Shown here: positions 10,448 through 21,868 of the stretch, one piece after another
Position numbering within the stretch: the stretch's first letter is position 1
How the letters are laid out: each line of letters opens with the position of its first letter
DNA from: Umbilicaria muhlenbergii
Lineage: Eukaryota > Ascomycota > Lecanoromycetes > Umbilicariales > Umbilicariaceae
Direction: 5' to 3'
DNA length: 64,000 bases
Assembly: GCA_000611775.1 (NCBI GenBank)
Contig: KK106982.1
Coordinates: forward strand, 6,930,285 to 6,994,284
Position numbers and translations under genes: made by a program
The notes under the pieces: model-generated
Told to the model about the DNA's origin: nothing
Seen by the model: the letters and a program-made list of their open reading frames with translations, nothing else
Databases searched by the model: none

Positions 10448-10560
10448 CGCCTGCCCTTCGAGAACACCCATCCACCTTCAACCAACCCGAGACGCTGCGT
10501 TGCGAAGACTTACCCGTCTCTTACCCTACAATCTCAACTCTGACCTCAACCGACTTCATC

Positions 10561-11331
10561 ATGTCAGACCCATACAACCAATACACTCCCAACTACGCCT
10601 CCCCGGCTCCACCCGGCTCAGGTTACCAGCCGCCACCAGGCCAATACTACGACCAACAGCAAGGCTACCCACCTCCAGACCAGAACTACGGCCAACAAGG
10701 CTACCCCCCGCAAGAACCTCAACACAACTTCGGCCCCCCTCAACGAGTAAACTCGTACGGCCCGCCCCAACACGGCGGCTTCCAACACGGCCAGCAAGGC
10801 AGCCAGTTCGGTGCCTACGACGCCAGCAATCCCCAAGGCCACCCCGGGTACTTGTACGTCCTCTCACCATTCCTTCCCTCTCCCGAAGCCGCTCTGTCTT
10901 ACTAACGTCCCGACAGCGGCGCCCCGACTCAAGACACCCGCGGCTACCCCACTTCTCCCGACCCGTCCTCGCAATACCCACCCCCAGCCCACCAGCAACA
11001 ATATCCCCACGACCCCAATCACCCACAACAGCAACAACCGGGCTATCAAGGCTACCAAGACCCCAACGCCCCACCCCACGACCCGAACGCCCCTTTCGAT
11101 CCGAACGCTCCTTTCGATCCGAACGCTCCCGAGGGCGAGCGCGGCTTGGGCACGGCGTTGGCGGGCGGCGCCGCTGGGTATTATATGGGACATAAGTCCA
11201 ACCATGGGTTCTTGGGTGCGGTGGGGGGAGCGATCTTGGGGAATTTCTTGGGGGATAAGGTCAAGGAGAGGAAGGGGAAACATGGTGGGGGTAGTTCGGG
11301 GGGAAGTAGTTGGGGCGGTGGGAGGTGGTGA
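10561..11331 (+). CDS. Pro/Gln/Tyr-rich protein with C-terminal glycine zipper, 235 aa
   Basis: Exons 10561-10853 and 10917-11331; the 63-base intron runs from GTACGT to CGACAG with an ACTAAC branch site. The first 170 residues are a disordered Y/P/Q/G-rich region with [16 protein letters not shown]-like and DPNAPF repeats (three DPNAP units). After that comes [20 protein letters not shown] followed by [21 protein letters not shown], a GxxxGxxxG glycine-zipper hairpin as in the 17-kDa-antigen-like (glycine zipper 2TM) family. The C-terminus is Lys then Gly/Ser-rich. Such fungal proteins are small, abundant and poorly understood; membrane insertion or self-assembly is the usual guess. The start was chosen by context (TCATCATGTC) rather than the in-frame ATG at 10438, which sits on the TATA box. 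Confidence 0.75.
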
Positions 11332-11930
11332 GGAGGTGTTGGGGAGGTGGCGAGGGGGTAGGGGAGTAGATGATGGTGAGAGAGGCAGGCAGGGAGAAGA
11401 GAGGAGAGGAAGTGAGGAAGTGAAGTAAAGAGAAGAGTTGGGGGTTTGGACGAGGGGCTTGAGATGAGATGAATTAATGACTTTTGGATATTTGTGGCGT
11501 TGGGGACGGGATTTGGAATGCACTGCATGCTATCTCCATAGGAAAATTGTTCAGAACAACCACGTAGGGTTTCCTGCCTACGTAACTCTTGAGCGTAGGA
11601 GAATACCACGGTAGTTAGTTATTCGTCTGATTCAACAGCCGTCACACTCGCACAATCCCTGACCTCTAGAGTACCGTACTTCCCCGATCAGATCACCCCC
11701 GCTTCACGCACCCAACGCACATATGACGTAGGGTCCTCCCCCCCCCCACAAATTTCCCCACGTCCCCCATCTCCCACCTTCCCCCCAAAAAATACGGCCC
11801 TCTTCACCTCCTAGACATCCCATCATATCATCACACGCCCATCCCTATCCATCACACTCAGGTATCAGTATCAAACATCCATCGGCATCCCCCGCACCCG
11901 GCTTCTCCTTTCGCCCTTAGGTACTGAGAG
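11332..11930. other. intergenic, purine-rich 3' flank then promoter region
   Basis: 11332-11450 is GA-rich on the + strand. 11680-11880 is C-rich with CATCA runs and probably contains the promoter and leader of the GFA gene. No gene seen. Confidence 0.45.
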
Positions 11931-12718
11931 ATGCTCTTCAAAGGCGGCTGCTACTGCGGCGACGTCAAGTATCATATCGAGCTGGATTCGCCGGACGAGG
12001 CCAGGACGAGTCTGTGCCATTGTCGGAATCGCAAGGTTCGTTCTCCGTGTTGCGATTAGGTTGCGGATGGACTTGGATTGGGGGGGTGGGGGTAGTGGGG
12101 AGAGGGGCTGGGGCCTGGGGACTGGAGACTGGGGCTAGGGATTCGGGACTGGAGATTGAGGATCGGTTTGGCTAATGTTTGTTGGTTGGACGGGCAACAG
12201 AAATTTTTTGGTACTGCGTTCGGCCTCACGTCTAAAGTCCCGAAATCTAGCTTTAAGATCACGCAGGGCATGACGAAGGAACATAAGATGGATAATGGAA
12301 GCGGCACGACGCTGTACCGGGAGTTTTGCGCGAATTGCGGGACGGGGATTCTGGAGTACGGGGTATGTTTCTCCGTGGTCTTGTCTTCCTGGTCGATGAT
12401 TTTTGGTGATGCTTTGAGGGGTTGCTGGGATATTGCGGATCTGATTGCTGCTGATGGTTTGGCTGATTATACCATGACGGGTTTGGGGGGGGAATTAGGA
12501 ACCAGCAGAACCCCAGTTCAGGTATATCATGACGGGCACGCTGGATAAACCGGACGAGCTGCCGCCGAAGGGGGAGTTCTTTTGTAAGAATCGGAGTAGT
12601 TGGATGCCGGAGGTTCCGGGTAAGTCTGCCGCGAAGGGGGAGGGGTGAGGATGTGGAGTGGACGGGAGTGTTGACTGGGGATTTAGGGATCTTTCATAAA
12701 CAGGCTATTAAGGAATAG
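11931..12718 (+). CDS. GFA / CENP-V family zinc-binding protein, 139 aa
   Basis: Exons 11931-12035, 12201-12362, 12499-12619 and 12687-12718; introns of 165, 136 and 67 bases. The protein opens MLFKGGCYCGDVKYHIEL and SLCHCRNRK, giving the CxC and CxxC-like zinc ligands of the glutathione-dependent formaldehyde-activating (GFA) fold. FCANCGTGI supplies the CxxC of the second zinc site. The typical C-terminal run RYIMTGTLDKPDELPPKGEF, then PEVPGIFHKQAIKE, completes a full-length fungal member. The founding enzyme speeds formation of S-hydroxymethylglutathione, but most fungal members have no known substrate. The exon ends were set by frame and family sequence; the third acceptor (AATTAG) is the least certain. 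Confidence 0.85.
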
Positions 12719-14792
12719 GGAGGGGAGGGGAGGGGGCTTGGGGGTGGAGAGAGGGGAGGACAAGGAGAGGGAGAGGAAGGAGAGAGGGAGAGGAAGGAGA
12801 GAGGGAGAGGAATGAGAGGGGAGCATGGAGAGAGTGGAGGGAAGTTAGGGTTGGCTGTTGGACGGGCGATGGAGTTGTATGATACTTCGAAGACAGGGCA
12901 ACGGAGGTTTAATTCTGCTTGAGGCTGTGGCCTGAAATAGTGGTATTTTGATTCTCAAGATAATCTTACTCTAATGGGAAATGGAAACTTGGAATCAGAT
13001 ACGGCGGCTGTCAGTTTGGTGTTTACTTTTGCTGGCCGCATTTTTGGATGTTGTCACTTTGGAGATATTTTCGGACCCGTTTGTTCGAACCGTTCGTCAC
13101 ACTGCAATATTTGCTGCTGTTCCCCTCCTTTGCTTGGATAGGTGGTGTGACTATGCAGCGATTTTCGCGGTTGTATCTGCTGAATACTGATACGAGAGAC
13201 GGGTTGTCTCCGGGTACGTCTCGCCACCTGCTGATTCTAACTGTGTGTGGCTAGTGCGTCATCTTTGCGGGAGCTCACCCTTTCTGGTACATGCTTCTAT
13301 GTACGACTTGAAAGAGAAGTCATCTTCAAGTGATTGTACTGCTGCTGGGCAGCTTTTTCCTGGGCTTCTGCCTCTTCTTTGGTGTTGTGATAGTCGACAA
13401 GCGCTCACCACTCCGGAGTATGCAGTTAAAGACGCAGGCGACAGGGGCAAATTGGAAGGACAGCCCTGATACTTTTTCCGGTTAGACATGCCTGGTGGCG
13501 AACAGTGAGACCAGCTGTACGAAGAGCATAGATACAAGCGTGTAACTTTCAGATCCAAACGAATATTGAAAACGAAAGTTTCTACGATCGAGAGCGAAGG
13601 TCGAAAGATATCAGAGGTCCGTGTCGATAATAAAATAGGCTTCCGGAGTACAGAAAGTAGGTACGGTACGGAGATACTTCCGTAATAAATAAACAAAATC
13701 TAAGGTACGGAGTTACGTCCGTGGCTAGCGAATGGAAGCACGGCGCGTGTGGGCTGCCCTTGCGAGTGGAACTGACTTGTCATTGGCTGCTTGGGCTTCG
13801 GGCCTTCCTCCGAGGACACGATGATTCGCGGAGCCGTTCTCCTTAGGTCGAAGCTAAGCGTGCCACACAACACGGCAATCTCAACGACCTAGAGAGATTG
13901 CCATTGTCGGTGACGAGCTGTGCTGTGCGCCGAAGGATACAGCGGGGCGATTTGATACAACGTGGGCGGGACCGTCATAGCTACGACATCTCCACGACAG
14001 TCTGGGTGCAATCATAGTGATCGATTATAGAGCGGAGGATGAGGGAATGCTCTGTTCGCGAGTGTGTTGCTGTTTTCTTTAATCTAAGAGAATGACTGCG
14101 AAAGTGCTCTCGGCTGGGTCTGACCAGCTCCGTTAAAACGCAGTGGCCCAAGCAGGCCAAGCATACCGCAGACAGTCACTCCATGTATCTTTGTGTGTTT
14201 CCGTCGTACGAGTTTCGTATCCTTCAGCCTTCTGCTCGTATCCTTGTACTCGTATTTCCACTCGTACTTCCCTACCCTCGAGTACGTCATGCACACCTCA
14301 GCCCACGCCCAAGGCACCAGCCCTTGGTTTTCCGCCCGGAATTCTTTACCGACACGCTCGGTGGTATTTTTCTTTCCTCGATTGCCCTGACTGCCTTACC
14401 CCATAGCGTTAATCCGGCCCCCGTCGCTTTGGCCGCGTCTCTTTGCTATTTCCAGTCCATTTCCAGTCCATTCCCCATCCGCTCCCTTCTTTCCTGTTTC
14501 CTCTTTCTTCGGCGCATCCTCCGAGGAGAGGCAACTCGCTTCACACCGACAATGCCGGGCAGGCTGATGTCAGTCCTCCAGCATCAGATTTAAGCCTCGA
14601 GAGCAGTGACCGTTTAGCACTCGGTACTCTTTGCATCCCGCCCTTCCGCGCTCTTATGCTTTCACACCCTGGTGATGCCATTCTGACATGAACATTGCCG
14701 CGAATCCTATCTTTAGCCGCAAACCTCGATCTGGATCCCAACTAGTTGCATCCACTTCATTCGATCCGAATTAACATCTCCCACAGAACAAG
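12719..14792. other. long intergenic region, GA-rich at its start
   Basis: About 12716-12830 is a GA microsatellite-like tract built from AGGGAGAGGAAGGAG units. Near 13610-13720 are several TACGGAGTA / GGTACGGAG copies, a motif common in fungal intergenic DNA. 14445-14475 repeats TTCCAGTCCA. Open frames of 60-145 codons occur on both strands but none shows a domain or splice support. The last few hundred bases, C/T-rich, are presumably the promoter and leader of the transcription factor. Confidence 0.45.
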
Positions 14793-17044
14793 ATGAGCTT
14801 TCGCAGCATTCGTCCTTCAGAGGACCCTTCGCAAGTAAGCTCAGCATCCGCCTCCGGCCCACACTCCGGTCCTGGTGGTGGGGAATCGAGCGGGAGTGGC
14901 AGCGGAGGAGGGCACGGGGGAGGCCACGCAGGAGGCCATGGAGGGAGCAGTGGAGGTCTTAACGAAAGAAGACGGAGGGCTCCCACGTATGTTACTCAGA
15001 ATGCTTGCCTGAATTGCAAAAAGGCCAGAGCAAAGGTATTCATCGAAGGCCTTTACCTTTGTGTCGTTGTCATGTGATCGTATCGCTGACGTAACCGCCC
15101 ATTCTGGGGTGGCGACAGTGCAATGGACATAAGCCAGTTTGCCACCGATGTGCCAGTCGGGGTCTGGACGACAGCTGCAAGTATGAGGTGCATGTCAAAA
15201 CCGCCAAGGAGATGATGGTTCGCGAGATCAGAGACCTGCAAGAGAAGAACAACTGGGTCGAGCAGATCCTCCGTGCGATCAGTACCGATGATAACGGTCC
15301 GGAAATCATCGAACGTCTCAAGAATGGCGAATCCTACCGAAGCGTCGCCGAAAGACTGGGCCGGCCGCCCTTTGCCGATGTCGAGGATTTGTCCCCTACG
15401 TCTCAACGCCAGCTCACGGATGCGCTCATGGACTACGAGAAGGACGCCGCCGGAGATCGCGATTCGGAATCAGGAATCCGGCATGATGGCGAATGGACTA
15501 GTGTGACCAGCGACCACGACTTGATCGACCATTTGCTCGCGCTGTATTTCACCTGGGTACACCCGGTGCACATGCTCTTCAGCAGAAATCACTTTATCTC
15601 CAGCTACAGGAACCAATCGAACCTGTACTGCACCTCGTCCCTTGTGAATGCAATCTGTGCCATGGGCTGCCTCTTCATGGGCGAGAAAGGAAAATACAGT
15701 ACCGAGGACGGTTGGGATCCGGAAAAGCTGAGGGGGAAATTCATGGAAGAAGCTCGCTCGCTCATCAAGCCGGAGCACTACAACAAGAGGACGATTGTGC
15801 AAACCTTCGCCGTCATGTTCCTGGTCGAATTGGGGCAAGGGCAGGGGGCGAGAGCATCCTCCTGGGTCAGGCTCGCGGGGGATGCGATGAACAGCTTGCG
15901 AGACAATCAGTATTCCACCGAAGCCATGGAGATCACCAAGTGGGGAATATATGCTCTGAATTGGTAAGTCGACAGGCGCGGCAACCGCAGACAAGGACGC
16001 ACCAGCTAACAGTGATAGTGCCTGGGGCCAGTATACCTACCAAGTTCCCGCGGTCTTCCAGATCCCGTCGTCGTACGATTTGCCCAACTTCAAGCTTGAC
16101 GGACACAACTGCCTTTGGCGATTTTATCGAGACGCAAGCGACAAGGACATCCCGGAGAAACCCTCGTCTTCTGTAATGGTAGCGTCCGAGTTCGCGCAAC
16201 TGATGCGCATTGTTCATGATACCACAATCCTTTACTATGACGGTCATGAGTCGAAGGTCAAAGCGCAGGGTGTCCTGAAACAATATCAAAAGTACTTAGA
16301 GTGGAAGGATGACCTACCGGATGATATAGCTAACGTCGACGATGACGACAAGATGGTTCCTCATGTTTTATCTTTGCAGTACTGTTACCCCTGCCCTGTT
16401 GTGTTATAAGATATGCTAATATGCCCAGCATTCAATACTGTGCCGCTATGGTCCTTCTATTCCGGCCCTTGTTGCATTTAGAAAAGCTGCCCGAGGCCAC
16501 CATGGATCACATCAAAGCGCTCACGGTCGAATACGCTTGGCAGGGTCTCGAAATCCAACGGAGGTACCGCCGCTTGTTCACGTGTCGATACCAGGCCTCC
16601 CTGCAGAACTTCAGCCTCCTCCACTTCAGCGACGCCCTCATCCGCTTCGCCCTACAGGAAGTCGATGGCAAGGAAATTGTGCATTTCTGCTTGGACGCGC
16701 TCAAAGAATCGGCCGATGGCCGTGGCGGCTTCGCTGTCTGCGGGCCCCTGCAGGAAATGTTCCGCCGGTGCGCCGTCGAGTGCGGGGTGCCTATGCCGGA
16801 TGATCTCAGCGATTTGCTGAGTTCGGAGGACTACGGGCCGGACAAGCTGTTGGATGCTTGCACGAGACTATCGTACACGCAGCCGATTGATCAGGTGGTC
16901 TCGAATATGGATGAAGAGGTGGCGCGCACGTTCGCGGAGGAGTGGCGGAAGTTCGTCGAGGGCCCGGGGGATGAGGACAGCGTGTCGAGCGAGAGGAGTG
17001 CGGGGGAGAGGTATATGAAAATCGGCTCTTTGCTTAATGAGTGA
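14793..17044 (+). CDS. Zn2Cys6 fungal transcription factor, 687 aa
   Basis: Exons 14793-15035, 15119-15963, 16019-16378 and 16429-17044, with introns of 83, 55 and 50 bases. After a Ser/Gly/His-rich lead (GGHGGGHAGGHGG near 39-51) comes a binuclear zinc cluster at residues 72-101: Cys 72, 75, 82, 89, 92 and 101 (ACLNCKKARAK, split by intron 1 exactly after Lys81, then CNGHKPVCHRCASRGLDDSC). A short dimerisation coiled coil follows (KEMMVREIRDLQEKNNWVEQ). The fungal_trans middle homology region covers about 170-500 (LIDHLLALYFTWVHPVHMLF, SLVNAICAMGCLF, LSLHIQYCAAMVLLFRPLL). It is a nuclear DNA-binding regulator; targets cannot be named from sequence. The flanking genes do not form an obvious pathway cluster. 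Confidence 0.9.
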
Positions 17045-18150
17045 AATGGAGGGCGGTCATGATTGGGATGGGCCTTTTGGTTTGGTGAGCGATCGATCTT
17101 AGAGCTGAGCATTTCTGCGGGGCTACGGGTGCAATGCACCGGGAGCGGGGCTTATACTCACCCCTCCTCTGGCTTCTGATGGGAGGACCACCACCGCGGT
17201 GAGGGGCAAGGGGGCTGGCTGGCTGGCTACTTGACGGATGAGGCGGAGCTTCAAGCGGAAGTCTTCTGAGATTGCTGGGGGGTTCAGAGGGCTGGGGTCT
17301 GGAAGGTTGGGGCCTGTGTTAGATCGAAGTGATAGTTTGCGTGCTGGGAATGTCCATGGATTATATGACATCAGCTTTGTGCGGAGTACGGTGGTTGATG
17401 TTCGTTGCCGGGTTGGGAGGAGGGTACCGCAGTGACATCGGTCTGTTCTCGCGCCCGTGAGTCCCTGGCCATGCGATATGACTGGTCGTGCACACCCCGA
17501 TTGCCTTGCTTGCTGTCCTGCATCCGCCACCCCTTCCTGCTTTCATTCCTACGAACCATGGAAATCCATCCACCTACCTGGTTCCATCTTGCCTCGGCTT
17601 GTCGTCACGACCTTCCCTTGCTTGCTCCGTGCGGCGCATTGTTCAAGGGAGCGTAGGCACAAGGTAGGGAGGGAGGGACGCATGCGATTGATGCTCCCCT
17701 ACGTACCCCACAGCCCATTCCCTCCTGGACCCTGCATCCCCTGGACCCTGAGGCCAACCCGCTCCCGTTCGCCACCCCCAGGCACTTGCACCAGTCAGGT
17801 ACCGACCTTGCCGCACGGTATCCGTATCGCATGCAGGGTCCGCAGTCCCTGCATCCCATCCCATCCTGCCCCCCCTCCCTCCTCCGCTCCATCCCCATCG
17901 GCCTCTGTGCCGCACCCGGAAGCTCGCGGCATCCCCCCCTGCCTTCCCGCCCAAGCCTCGCCCCGCACTCAATCTGCCGCACACGCCCACCGACTACCCA
18001 CCCTGCGCCTCCACTCCCACCTCCTCGTCCTCACGACTTACCCTCCCTCGTCCAGCGCACCAACCCACCGCTGGGGGGGGGGTGCGGGAGTAGGCACTCG
18101 CTTCTGCAGTCGATACCGACTACTACGCACCCATGTCCCCACCCGCCCCC
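17045..18150. other. intergenic, C-rich on the + strand
   Basis: 17690-18110 is strongly C-rich, with many CCC and CACC runs. The long open frame here (from about 17457) is a product of that composition until it enters the dehydrogenase remnant at about 18151. No gene recognised. Confidence 0.5.
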
Positions 18151-19506
18151 CACGGGGTCATATGGCAGCTGCGCCTCCGGCTTCGGCGAACGCGTCGGCG
18201 AACGAAGCGTTCAAAGCATCTCCAAGCGCGGCGACTGCTGTGTCTGTCGCCACCGCCCGCGAGGTCGATGGGTTGACATATCTGGACGGGACGGGACTGG
18301 GGCGGAGGGTTGGCCGGTGGATGGTAGGAGGTGCTAGGAGGTGCGGGGGGGGAAGGTGGAGGAGGCGCTGGGGGGTGGATGTGCTGGTGGATGGATAATG
18401 CGGGGTTTGTTCGAGGTCGGGGGGGTGGAGGAGAGGGGGTGAGTGCGCGTGGATTGCTACTGGGAATTGATGGGGATGGGGATGGGGATGGGGAGATAGT
18501 GATGGGGATGGGGATGGGGATGGGGATGGGTGGTGAGGGAGAAGTGGAGAGAGGGGAGGGAGGGGAGGGATGGGGGAGAATACAATGGAGGGATATGGGA
18601 GAGAGGTGGAGAGGGAAGTGGAGAGGGGAGTGGAGAAGGCAGTGGAGTGGTGAGAGGAGTCGAGAGGGGAGTGGAAGAGGCAATTCGTGATACACTGCTA
18701 ATTTGAAGGTGGGACGGGATAGCCATGATGATTTTCTGCGCATGTTCAATACCGTCGTTTTCGGCACCGTCAACCTCATCAGAGCGAGCTTGCCGCATTC
18801 TTGGGAGAGTGGGGCCGGCGTCGTGGTGTATATGGGGTCGATGTGGGGGTGGGAGGGGAGTGCGGGGAACAGTATGTATTGTGGGGCTAAGTTCGCGCTG
18901 GAAGGTACGTACCGTTCTTCTTGATCAGTGATCTTCTACTTGGTTTTCTCTCCTCCCTCGATATTTACCTTCAGCGTCTGTATGCTCTTTCGTCCCTTGG
19001 TCCCGGCTTTCCTTTATTGCCACGCTCCTTCCTCCGTTCGTCCTCGTGTTCCACCTCTCCATTCCTCATCTCAAACACCTCAACCCCTGTCACTCTGAAA
19101 CCTCCCCACACCAGGCATCGTCGAGTCCCTCTCCGCCGAAACCGCCCCACTCTCCATCCGCCACCTCCTCGTCGAACGGGGCTTCTTCCGCACCGCCGTC
19201 CTCGGCCCCGAAAACCTCCGCCTCCCCTCCGCCCACCTCCCCGCCTACGCCAACCTCAACGCCGCGATAACCTCCGCGCTCAATCACGCTGATGGCAAAC
19301 AGCCCGGCGACCCCGTCAGGGGCGTCGATGTGATTATTGATGTCGTGAGGCAGGAGGGGCGGGCGGAGGGAAGGGGTTGGCCGGATCGGTTGCCGTTGGG
19401 GACGGATGCCGTGGCTTGGTTGAGGGGGAAGTGTGAGAGGACGTTGAGGTTGTTGGATGAGTGGGAGGGGGTGCTTGTGGAGGGTGGTTTTCTGAAGGGG
19501 GGATAG
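18151..19506 (+). pseudogene. decayed short-chain dehydrogenase/reductase (SDR)
   Basis: The pieces of a classical NAD(P)-dependent SDR lie in order but in more than one frame. 18151-18200 reads TGSYGSCASGFGER, like the Gly-rich cofactor loop; 18232-18290 reads AVSVATAREVDGLTYL, like the IATAR strand; and 18377-18410 carries VDVLVD and DNAGF, like the LVNNAG strand, split between two frames. A GGGGAT-type purine tract (about 18470-18690) then interrupts the gene. The second half is open: FLRMFNTVVFGTVNLIRASL, GSMWG with the catalytic Ser, and MYCGAKFALEG with the YxxxK pair. An apparently good intron (18905-19114) and a normal C-terminus to a TAG at 19504 follow. I infer a host gene lost by frame breaks plus repeat expansion. 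The alternative is a live gene with a very unusual 5' end. Confidence 0.65.
18470..18690 (+). repeat. GGGGAT and GAGAGGGGAGTG simple repeats
   Basis: Perfect and near-perfect GGGGAT hexamers run from about 18470 to 18530, followed by GGGAGAGG-type units. The tract lies inside the SDR remnant, between its NAG-like motif and its catalytic half. Confidence 0.8.
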
Positions 19507-20394
19507 GGGTTTGGCGTCTGGAGATGGGGGTTACGAAGGTCGGCTGGAGATGTGGAGGTCTGGCGTTTCGGGTTTTCGCACTGCTTGACTTACGGAGAAG
19601 GCGCTTGGTGGACTGTTAGGGTTCAATTTTGTTACCTCCTTGCCGTTCTGATTCTTTCTGCCTCTGTCACAGGGTTCTTCTCTTGATTTAATCATACTTC
19701 TTTGCTTCTTCACTTGTCTCACAGTTCTCATGTGCTGTGTCAGATCACATTCATCTTCTGGCAGGGTGTCATCCGTCCGTGCTGGGATGCATCCAAGTCC
19801 AGAAGCGTCCGGTTCAGAAAGTTCTCATTTCAGTCGCTCACACTCTGTGCTGGGCCGTAGGAGGGCTGGTGAAGGCCGTAATGTTCGATGCGATGCGAGC
19901 TAGATGAAGGACTTGGAGCTCGTGATGCAGGTGGCGTATGCTGCTGCTGTGAGAGGTGGAATAAAGGAATAGTTGATAGGTTGGGTGAGGGATCAGAATC
20001 TTTGACAGAGGTATGGGGAGCGCGGAAAGAGGGTGGTTGTGTGTGAGTCGGAATGGTCGGTGGTGCTACTCTATACCTAGAATGCTGCTCTAGCTTTGAA
20101 GCCTGGAATTGTCTGGACTGTCTCAAGAAGGCCATCGGTAAGCCGCTTTGTTGTCACTAGTGGCCTGCTAGGTTATACGACATGTGCTAATATCGGGTGT
20201 GGCTGCTTTGCGTGTCAGTGGTCTCACCCATGGAACATAAGTATGGATCTCCGCTTGTTATCATCGAGTCAAATACAGTATTGATCTCATCAACAATTCC
20301 GCTAAATACAGGAAGTCCCCCAATCGTATCTACATCATCATTCTTTCCCCCCCAAAAGTCGCTTTCGTAAACAATCGCCCCTCCATCAAATTCC
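19507..20394. other. intergenic between SDR remnant and peroxygenase
   Basis: No gene recognised. It contains the 3' flanks of two convergent genes. A 101-codon minus-strand frame (19830-20135) is Ser/Pro/His-rich with no family signature. Confidence 0.45.
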
Positions 20395-21868
20395 CTAATA
20401 TTGACCATTCGAGTGCAACTTCGTAACTCCGGGATACATGCTGAATTGACGAGCATCGATCTTCTGCAGCTGCGGGCATCCAAGCTCGGCAAATACTTTG
20501 GTGAACTCGGCATTGAGCTGGCCAACGGCAGTGGCGGTGTTGGCGAAGAGACCCTTGAGGATATCTGGAGCGGCCTGCTGTGCGGCTTGGAAGGCGAAGC
20601 ACATGGCGTTGTTGCCCTGCAGAAGGGTTTGCGCGTTGTAGACGCCGCCGGTCAGGCTGTTGAGGTCGACGCCGGTGAAGGTGTTGACTTTGCCGGTGTT
20701 GCCGCCGACGTCGAAGAATTCGGGGTACTGTAGGGCTGCGGCGGTGGTGTCGGAGTTGAGGTAGGTGAGTGTGTACTGCGGAGTAAGCATTAGTAGTGTG
20801 TCTGGCATAAAAGACTAGAGCATAGTTACCTCGTCGCCAATGGCACGTCGGTACCAGTTATCGGGGATACGCTCCCAACCGTGCTGGTTCTTGAAGCTAC
20901 CGGAGCTCCCGGTGATGGCGAAGAAGGACTTCAGCACGTCCTGGTTGAGTATACCCTCGGGGTACTCCGCGGTGTGGTTGGCCATGAACCGGTAGATGAA
21001 GCTGTATGCAGCGGGTTGCACGGCGACACCGGTGAAAGGTCCGTTGAAAAAGTAGGGGTTCCTTGCGATCTGCTGCTTGAAGCGAGTGTTGCGGAAGGCT
21101 TCGAGCACGGGGATTGTGTAGTTTGCAGTAGCGGCATTGGGTTGCGTCGAGAACAGTTCTTGGAACTGGCTGATGACTAGCTTGTAATCATTGCCACTTG
21201 CCATGATGTTAGCAAGATGCATTATTGGCGTTTGGGACGAACGTACTATTGATACAAGTCACCCCGGGTAGGCGAGACATCCGATTCGTATTTGTTATGC
21301 GAACCAGAGATTCCCTGCGGTTGGCCGAGCAGTCCGACGGGTGCTACTAGTGATGATGGAGGTGGGCCTCCGATGGACCAGCTGGTCAAGTCTCCATCCA
21401 AAACTGCACCGTAGACGGCGAGAAAGCTTCCAAGATCAATGCCCATGCCGTATACTGCCAGCAAGGTTAGCTTAAGATTGAAACTAGAGCAGTAGCAGAG
21501 AATCAGCAACCTTTATTGGTGGCCTCGATGAATTGAGTAATGGTCGCCAACCCATTGTGAGGGAGATAGTTGTGGTTGGCCAAAGCATTAAGACCAGGGC
21601 AAGGTCCTCGGAGGTCGTTAGGACCAGGAGGAACGAATATATTCGCGCCGCTTGTAGATATATATTGTGATTGTGTGTCGAATCCAGGAGCAACCCCCAT
21701 GACACGCTTCTCCAAAAGGTTCTTCCTGATGGCCGCTGTCACCTCGTCGATGGGTAGAGCATCCCTCTCTGCGATGTTCTCGGCAATGTCGAACATGAGC
21801 CTTGGGAAGGCAACGACATTTGTAATAGAAAGCGCAAACGCGCCAAGCAGGGCGTTGGAGTATCTCAT
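20395..21868 (-). CDS. secreted heme-thiolate peroxidase / unspecific peroxygenase family, 437 aa
   Basis: Reading from 21868, exons are 21868-21511, 21454-21247, 21196-20830 and 20775-20395; introns of 56, 50 and 54 bases are canonical. The protein has a signal peptide (MRYSNALLGAFALSITNVVA) and the family hallmark GPCPGLNALANHNYLPHNG, in which Cys90 would be the axial thiolate ligand of heme. KVYGMGIDLGSFLAVYGAVL follows. The distal-pocket region reads SHNKYESDVSPTRGDLY with Glu176 as the likely acid-base residue. In the best-known enzymes this is E-H-D, here E-S-D. The length suits the long class. Such enzymes use H2O2 to oxygenate or halogenate organic substrates outside the cell. The start at 21868 gives the signal peptide directly; the open frame extends upstream but adds non-signal sequence. 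Confidence 0.88.

Noticed and set aside
10500-11428. Long frames overlapping the glycine-zipper gene on both strands
   Set aside because: Arg/Pro/Thr-rich shadows of a compositionally biased gene; the MSDPY frame has the splice sites and domain.
15470-15994. 174-codon minus-strand frame inside the Zn2Cys6 gene
   Set aside because: Shadow of conserved transcription-factor coding sequence.
17457-18398. 313-codon + strand frame
   Set aside because: Mostly C-rich low-complexity DNA; only its end touches the SDR remnant.
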